Of a stretch of DNA of 9,069 nucleotides, positions 6,112 through 9,069 are shown in pieces. Both the position numbers and the translations under genes were made by a program. This DNA is from Acidobacteriota bacterium (GTDB lineage Bacteria; Acidobacteriota; Terriglobia; Bryobacterales; Bryobacteraceae), in NCBI GenBank assembly GCA_003223065.1, contig QHXU01000211.1, positions 1 through 9,069 on the forward strand, given 5' to 3'. How positions within the stretch are numbered: the stretch's first letter is position 1; each line of letters opens with the position of its first letter. A model generated the notes under the pieces. The model was not told where the DNA came from. It saw only the letters and a program-made list of their open reading frames with translations, and did not search any database.

Positions 6112-7134
6112 TCAGGCGGGTTGAGTCGGGGCCAGCACTGCGCCGGCCATGGCGCGTGTCAATGTCTCGAGACCTTCTCCGGTAACGCTTGAGATCTTGA
6201 AATACGGCAACCCTCTCCGGTGGGCCATCTGTTCAAGCGATGCGATCCGCTCCGGATTCTGCGCCGCGTCGAGCTTGGTCGCAACGACGATCATCGGTTT
6301 TTCGGCCAGCGCCTGCGAAAAGCTGGCCAGCTCATCCATAACGATTTCGAAATCGCGCACGGGATCGCGGCCCGTCGCATCGGAGACATCGACCAGGTGA
6401 GCGAGCAGGCGGGTCCTCTCGACGTGCCGGAGGAACTGCGTGCCCAATCCGTGCCCTGTGTGAGCGCCTTCGATCAATCCGGGAATGTCGGCCACGACGA
6501 AAGTCCGCTGGTCGCTTGCGTCGGCCCCGACGCTCACAACGCCGAGGTTCGGCTCGAGCGTGGTGAAAGGATAGTCAGCGATCTTGGGTCGCGCCGCTGA
6601 GATACGGGAAATCAGGGTGGATTTCCCGGCGTTGGGAAAACCGACCAGGCCCACGTCGGCGAGCAGCTTCAGTTCCAGGCGCAGGCGCCGTTCCTCGCCT
6701 GGTTTACCGGGTTCGTGCTCGGTCGGCGTCTGGTGAGTGGAAGTCGCGAAGCGCGCGTTGCCCTTGCCGCCCCTTCCGCCGCGCGCCACCACGAATCGGT
6801 CCCCGGCTTCGATGAAATCGTGCAGCAGTTCGCCGGAGTCCGCGTCGTAGACGATCGTGCCTACCGGAGTCGGCACTTCGATCGAAGCGCCGTCCCGCCC
6901 TGTACGGTTGCTGCCTTCGCCGTGCCGTCCGCGCTCGGCTTTGTGCTCGGGGTTGAAGCGAAAGTGAAGGAGAGTGTTGTAATGCTGGCTCGCTACCAGG
7001 ACAACATCGCCGCCGCGCCCTCCGTCGCCTCCGCTGGGTCCGCCCCTGGGAACAAATTTTTCCCTGCGGAAAGCGAGACAGCCGTTGCCGCCGTCGCCTG
7101 CCTTGACGCGGATCTTAACTTCGTCGATGAACAA
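6112..7134 (-). CDS. obgE: GTPase Obg (ribosome assembly / stress GTPase)
   Basis: A 340-aa Obg/CgtA GTPase that binds the 50S subunit and acts in late ribosome assembly and growth control. The Gly-rich Obg fold covers about 1-158 ('FIDEVKIRVKAGDGGNGCLAFRREKFVPRGGPSGGDGGRGGDV'). The G domain follows with G1 GFPNAGKS (165-172), G2 TT (191-192) within DYPFTT, G3 DIPG (216-219), G4 TKLD (286-289, T replacing the usual N) and G5 SSVTG (315-319). There is no C-terminal OCT domain, only a short APTQPA tail. The start is TTG at 7134, which gives the canonical FIDEVKI N-terminus. An ATG at 7212 would add 26 unrelated residues read over the end of rpmA and is rejected. The TTG lies 13 nt after the rpmA stop, and the nearest GGAG is 16 nt away inside rpmA, so translation probably depends on coupling. 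Confidence 0.97.
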   Translation of the reverse strand: MFIDEVKIRVKAGDGGNGCLAFRREKFVPRGGPSGGDGGRGGDVVLVASQHYNTLLHFRFNPEHKAERGRHGEGSNRTGRDGASIEVPTPVGTIVYDADSGELLHDFIEAGDRFVVARGGRGGKGNARFATSTHQTPTEHEPGKPGEERRLRLELKLLADVGLVGFPNAGKSTLISRISAARPKIADYPFTTLEPNLGVVSVGADASDQRTFVVADIPGLIEGAHTGHGLGTQFLRHVERTRLLAHLVDVSDATGRDPVRDFEIVMDELASFSQALAEKPMIVVATKLDAAQNPERIASLEQMAHRRGLPYFKISSVTGEGLETLTRAMAGAVLAPTQPA

Positions 7135-7147
7135 CGATTCGAGAGCT

Positions 7148-7405
7148 TTACTCCGCGGGACGGACGCTGACGAATTTGCCGTGCCGGCCGCGGTCGCGGA
7201 ACTCAATGACACCGGTGATTTTGGCGAACAGCGTGTCGTCCTTGCCCAGGCCCACGTTCTGACCCGGCTTAATGCGGGTGCCGCGCTGCCGGACGATGAT
7301 CGAACCGCCGGGCACCAGTTGGCCGCCGAAGGCCTTCACGCCCAGACGCTGCGAATTCGAATCGCGCCCGTTTTTGGAACTTCCCAGACCTTTCTTATGT
7401 GCCAT
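7148..7405 (-). CDS. rpmA: 50S ribosomal protein bL27
   Basis: An 85-aa bL27, full length. The N-terminus MAHKKGLGSSKNGRDSNSQ is the flexible arm that reaches the peptidyl-transferase centre. 'LGVKAFGGQLVPGGSIIVRQRGT' and 'PGQNVGLGKDDTLFAKI' are family signatures. The arm starts directly with AHKKG, so there is no cleavable N-terminal extension of the Firmicutes type (Prp protease substrate). ATG 7405 is preceded by AGGG with 6-nt spacing. It lies 8 bp after rplU and 13 bp before obgE, the classic rplU-rpmA-obgE order. Confidence 0.98.
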   Translation of the reverse strand: MAHKKGLGSSKNGRDSNSQRLGVKAFGGQLVPGGSIIVRQRGTRIKPGQNVGLGKDDTLFAKITGVIEFRDRGRHGKFVSVRPAE

Positions 7406-7413
7406 GACTTGCC

Positions 7414-7719
7414 CTATCCGATTTCGTTCACCTGGACGCGCGTGAAGTTCTGACGATGCCCGATCGTCCGCTTGTACTGCTTCTTCCGCTTGAACTTGAA
7501 CACGATCTTCTTCTCACCACGGCCATGTGCGGTGATCTTACCCTTGACGCGGATGCCCCCGGCGTCAGGACCGGCTTTCACCTGCTGGCCATCGATTACA
7601 GCCAGCACACGGTCGAACTCGACTTCGGCGCCGACCTCACCCGGTAGCGTTTCGACCTCGACCGACTCGCCCGGCGCCACGCGATACTGTTTCCCGCCCG
7701 TTTCAATCACTGCGTACAT
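7414..7719 (-). CDS. rplU: 50S ribosomal protein bL21
   Basis: A 101-aa bL21 of normal length. It binds 23S rRNA and assembles early into the large subunit. Signatures are MYAVIETGGKQYRV at the N-terminus, 'VKGKITAHGRGEKKIVFKFKRKKQYKRTIGHRQ' (58-90) and the C-terminal FTRVQVNEI. ATG 7719 has AAGGA at 7726-7730, 6 nt upstream. It is the first gene of the rplU-rpmA-obgE unit. The 88-bp spacer upstream separates it from the greA unit on the same strand and contains the hairpins described separately, so its expression may be regulated in the leader. Confidence 0.98.
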   Translation of the reverse strand: MYAVIETGGKQYRVAPGESVEVETLPGEVGAEVEFDRVLAVIDGQQVKAGPDAGGIRVKGKITAHGRGEKKIVFKFKRKKQYKRTIGHRQNFTRVQVNEIG

Positions 7720-7741
7720 CGGGATTCCTTAAGGGTGGATT

Positions 7742-7767
7742 CTTCTGAAGAACCTCAGAAGCTTCAG
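7742..7767 (-). promoter_or_regulatory. Two mutually exclusive hairpins in the rplU leader
   Basis: In minus-strand RNA, CUUCUGA (7761-7755) pairs perfectly with UCAGAAG (7748-7742) across a 6-nt loop. Alternatively, CUGAAG (7767-7762) pairs perfectly with CUUCAG (7750-7745) across an 11-nt loop. The two stems share the 3' strand, so only one can form. They lie 11-12 nt upstream of the rplU Shine-Dalgarno. No U-run follows, so an intrinsic terminator or attenuator is not supported. A role in bL21 autoregulation is speculation; bL21 leader motifs are known in other phyla, but I cannot match this to one. Confidence 0.35.
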
Positions 7768-7807
7768 GATACAACATCTCGAAGCCGGAATGCAGAGGGG
7801 AAGAGTC

Positions 7808-8434
7808 TTAGCGGTGCGTTCTCGTCCCGGCCGGCCGGAGCTGCGCCTCCTCGAGCCGCTTGGCCTCCTGCCACGTGAAGATCATGCGATGGACGACGGT
7901 CAGGTTCGCCAGGAAAGCAATCACCCACAGCACCGGCGCCATGCGGTCGAACAGAGCGCCGATAATCAGCAACACTACGCGTTCCGGCCTCTCCATGAAA
8001 CCAACTTTACAGGCCGGAATGGAGTTCTCCGCCCGGGCACGCGTGTAGCTCACCATCACCGATCCCGTCATTACGATGGCGGTGAGAACCACATAAAAGG
8101 GCCGGTTAATAGACCCGTACCAGACCAACAGCCCGACCAGCAATGCCAGGTCGGAGTAGCGGTCGAGCACCGAATCGAAGAACCCGCCGAAACGCGTGAC
8201 GCGGTTCGTTTCGCGGGCCACGCGGCCGTCGACCATGTCAAACAGCCCTGCGCCTATGATCACCACGCCGGCCCACCGGAATTGTCCCACTGCGAGCAAC
8301 GCCGCAGCCCCGATGTTGATCACCAGACCCAGAAACGTCAGAACGTTGGGGTGAATCTTCGACAGCGCAAGCCCGCGCACTATAAGAAGGATGACCTTGT
8401 TGCAGGAAATTCCGATGGCGCGCGTGTACGTCAT
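7808..8434 (-). CDS. CDP-alcohol phosphotransferase, phosphatidylinositol-phosphate-synthase-like
   Basis: A 208-aa membrane enzyme that transfers a phosphatidyl group from a CDP-lipid to an alcohol in phospholipid synthesis. The family signature is complete: D66-x2-D69-G70-x2-A73-R74-x8-G83-x3-D87-x3-D91, the metal and CDP site. About six hydrophobic segments are visible. The region 'SYTRARAEN' (129-137) followed by 'GFMERPER' (145-152) closely resembles actinobacterial phosphatidylinositol-phosphate synthase (the mycobacterial PgsA1 type has SYIKARAE and GFIERPER). I therefore favour inositol-phosphate as acceptor over glycerol-phosphate, but this comes from memory of the family and is not proof. 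ATG 8434 is 1 bp after the greA stop, and its Shine-Dalgarno GAGGG is formed by the last greA codons, so translation is coupled to greA. Confidence 0.9.
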   Translation of the reverse strand: MTYTRAIGISCNKVILLIVRGLALSKIHPNVLTFLGLVINIGAAALLAVGQFRWAGVVIIGAGLFDMVDGRVARETNRVTRFGGFFDSVLDRYSDLALLVGLLVWYGSINRPFYVVLTAIVMTGSVMVSYTRARAENSIPACKVGFMERPERVVLLIIGALFDRMAPVLWVIAFLANLTVVHRMIFTWQEAKRLEEAQLRPAGTRTHR

Positions 8435-8435
8435 C

Positions 8436-8906
8436 CTATCCCTCAGTCTGATGAATCGTAGTCAATTCTATAATCTCCATCTCCCGAACGCCACCTGGAA
8501 TCTGGATGCGGACAGAGTCACCGACGCGTTTCCCCAGCAGCCCCCGCCCGATTGGCGAGCTCGTGGAGATCATTCCTTTCGCGACGTCGACTTCCTCGCT
8601 GGTCACGAGCTTGTATTTGACCTTCTCGTCCTTGTCGACGTCGAGCACCACCACCGTCGAGCCCAAGCCAACGCGGTCCCGCGGAATGGTCGCCATGTCG
8701 ATCATCGAAAGATCACGCAGGCGCGCATTCAATTGGTTCAGCCGCGCGTTGACGTAACCCTGCCGTTCCTTGGCCGCATGGTACTCGGCGTTCTCGCTAA
8801 GGTCGCCATGAGCGCGGGCCCTGAGAATTTCTCGTGGAAGCTCAACTCGCAACTCGTTCTCGAGAGCGGAGATCTCTTTCTGGAGCTTCTTCTTCAGCTC
8901 TTCCAT
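8436..8906 (-). CDS. greA: Transcription elongation factor GreA
   Basis: A 156-aa GreA, the normal length. It enters the RNA-polymerase secondary channel and stimulates cleavage of backtracked transcripts. The N-terminal coiled coil (1-75) carries the tip motif 'GDLSENAEYHAAKERQ' (34-49), with acidic residues D35, E38 and E41 matching the catalytic tip. The C-terminal FKBP-like domain (about 80-150) has 'VGLGSTVVVLDVD' and 'ISTSSPIGRGLLGKRVGDSVRIQIPGG'. ATG 8906 gives the standard start, with only a weak GGAA 2 nt upstream. A TATAAT lies 12 nt before the ATG, predicting a leader of about 6 nt. The gene is followed after 1 bp by the CDP-alcohol phosphotransferase. Confidence 0.97.
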   Translation of the reverse strand: MEELKKKLQKEISALENELRVELPREILRARAHGDLSENAEYHAAKERQGYVNARLNQLNARLRDLSMIDMATIPRDRVGLGSTVVVLDVDKDEKVKYKLVTSEEVDVAKGMISTSSPIGRGLLGKRVGDSVRIQIPGGVREMEIIELTTIHQTEG

Positions 8907-8918
8907 GCTTCCAGTGAG

Positions 8919-8924
8919 ATTATA
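8919..8924 (-). promoter_or_regulatory. -10 box (TATAAT) of the greA unit
   Basis: A perfect TATAAT lies on the minus strand, 12 nt before the greA ATG. Standard geometry puts +1 at 8912, giving a 6-nt leader (GGAAGC) before ATG. No -35 match is present 16-18 bp upstream. It lies in the 41-bp gap after the upstream minus-strand gene, so greA may start its own transcript even though the two genes share orientation. Confidence 0.5.
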
Positions 8925-8947
8925 CCGCGCCGGGAAGGTTGATAGGC

Positions 8948-9069
8948 TTACTTAGCCAGCTCTCGACGCATGTTTTCAAGCGCTTGTTGCATAGAAGGGT
9001 CGCCTGGCAAGGGCGATGCCGGAGCTTCGGGACCCCGTTGCGAGACTTCGGCGAAAAGGGGCAACAATT
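8948..9069 (-). CDS. C-terminal fragment of an unrecognised minus-strand gene (runs off the right edge)
   Basis: The last 39 codons of a reading frame that enters from the right edge and ends at TAA (8948-8950). The visible peptide begins LLPLFAEVSQRGPEAPASPLPG and ends MQQALENMRRELAK. It has a Pro/Ala-rich stretch followed by a short charged, helix-prone end. Nothing in these residues identifies a family. It is called as coding because it is the only long open minus-strand frame that closes just before the greA promoter and has plausible composition and codon use. The evidence is thin. Function is unknown. Confidence 0.45.
   Translation of the reverse strand, partial: LLPLFAEVSQRGPEAPASPLPGDPSMQQALENMRRELAK

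Noticed and set aside
7766..7771. TATCCT as a -10 box for rplU
   Set aside because: It matches 4 of 6 bases with no -35, and its start point would cut the leader hairpins; too weak to call.
7790..8461. 223-aa + strand open frame over the phosphotransferase gene
   Set aside because: It is rich in His, Gln and Arg without motifs; the minus-strand frame carries the complete CDP-alcohol phosphotransferase signature.

Overview
The window looks like a G+C-rich bacterial chromosome and carries mostly housekeeping and envelope genes. The best guess for its origin is an Acidobacteriota (Solibacter/Bryobacter-like) genome. That rests on style rather than a marker gene: a MacB/FtsX-type permease of the kind duplicated many times in Acidobacteria, a 'GAGGMGQVYKVRN'-type Ser/Thr kinase with a proline-rich tail, and a YXWGXW lipoprotein. 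No rRNA, tRNA, CRISPR array, IS element or phage gene is visible.

Layout. (1) Positions 3-1043 (+) hold the C-terminal part of an ABC-transporter permease. (2) Positions 3674-1065 (-) hold a two-gene unit: a secreted CsgG-domain protein, then 18 bp later a one-pass membrane Ser/Thr protein kinase. The kinase ends 21 bp from the permease, tail to tail. (3) A 104-bp divergent spacer separates this unit from infC (IF3, 3779-4366, +). The spacer also encodes a 13-codon ORF whose stop overlaps the infC start as ATGA. (4) Positions 5986-4363 (-) hold a small YXWGXW lipoprotein and an exported acetamidase/formamidase-family protein with an extra N-terminal beta-rich domain. The amidase stop codon overlaps the infC stop. 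(5) Positions 7719-6112 (-) hold the conserved rplU-rpmA-obgE cluster (bL21, bL27, the ribosome-assembly GTPase Obg), preceded by a leader that can form two mutually exclusive hairpins. (6) Positions 8906-7808 (-) hold greA and, 1 bp later, a CDP-alcohol phosphotransferase resembling phosphatidylinositol-phosphate synthase. (7) The right edge carries the last 39 codons of an unrecognised minus-strand gene.

Together the genes cover translation (IF3, bL21, bL27, Obg), transcript elongation (GreA), phospholipid synthesis and envelope functions (permease, CsgG/kinase pair, YXWGXW lipoprotein, exported amidase). A recurring non-gene signal is a good -10 hexamer lying 6-15 bp before a start codon with no convincing -35. 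It is seen at the CsgG-like gene, the amidase and greA, and more weakly before the infC leader ORF, and suggests leaderless or very-short-leader mRNAs. I see no wholly new multi-gene system. The strongest leads are this promoter architecture, the infC leader ORF, the CsgG-kinase pair and the exported amidase.
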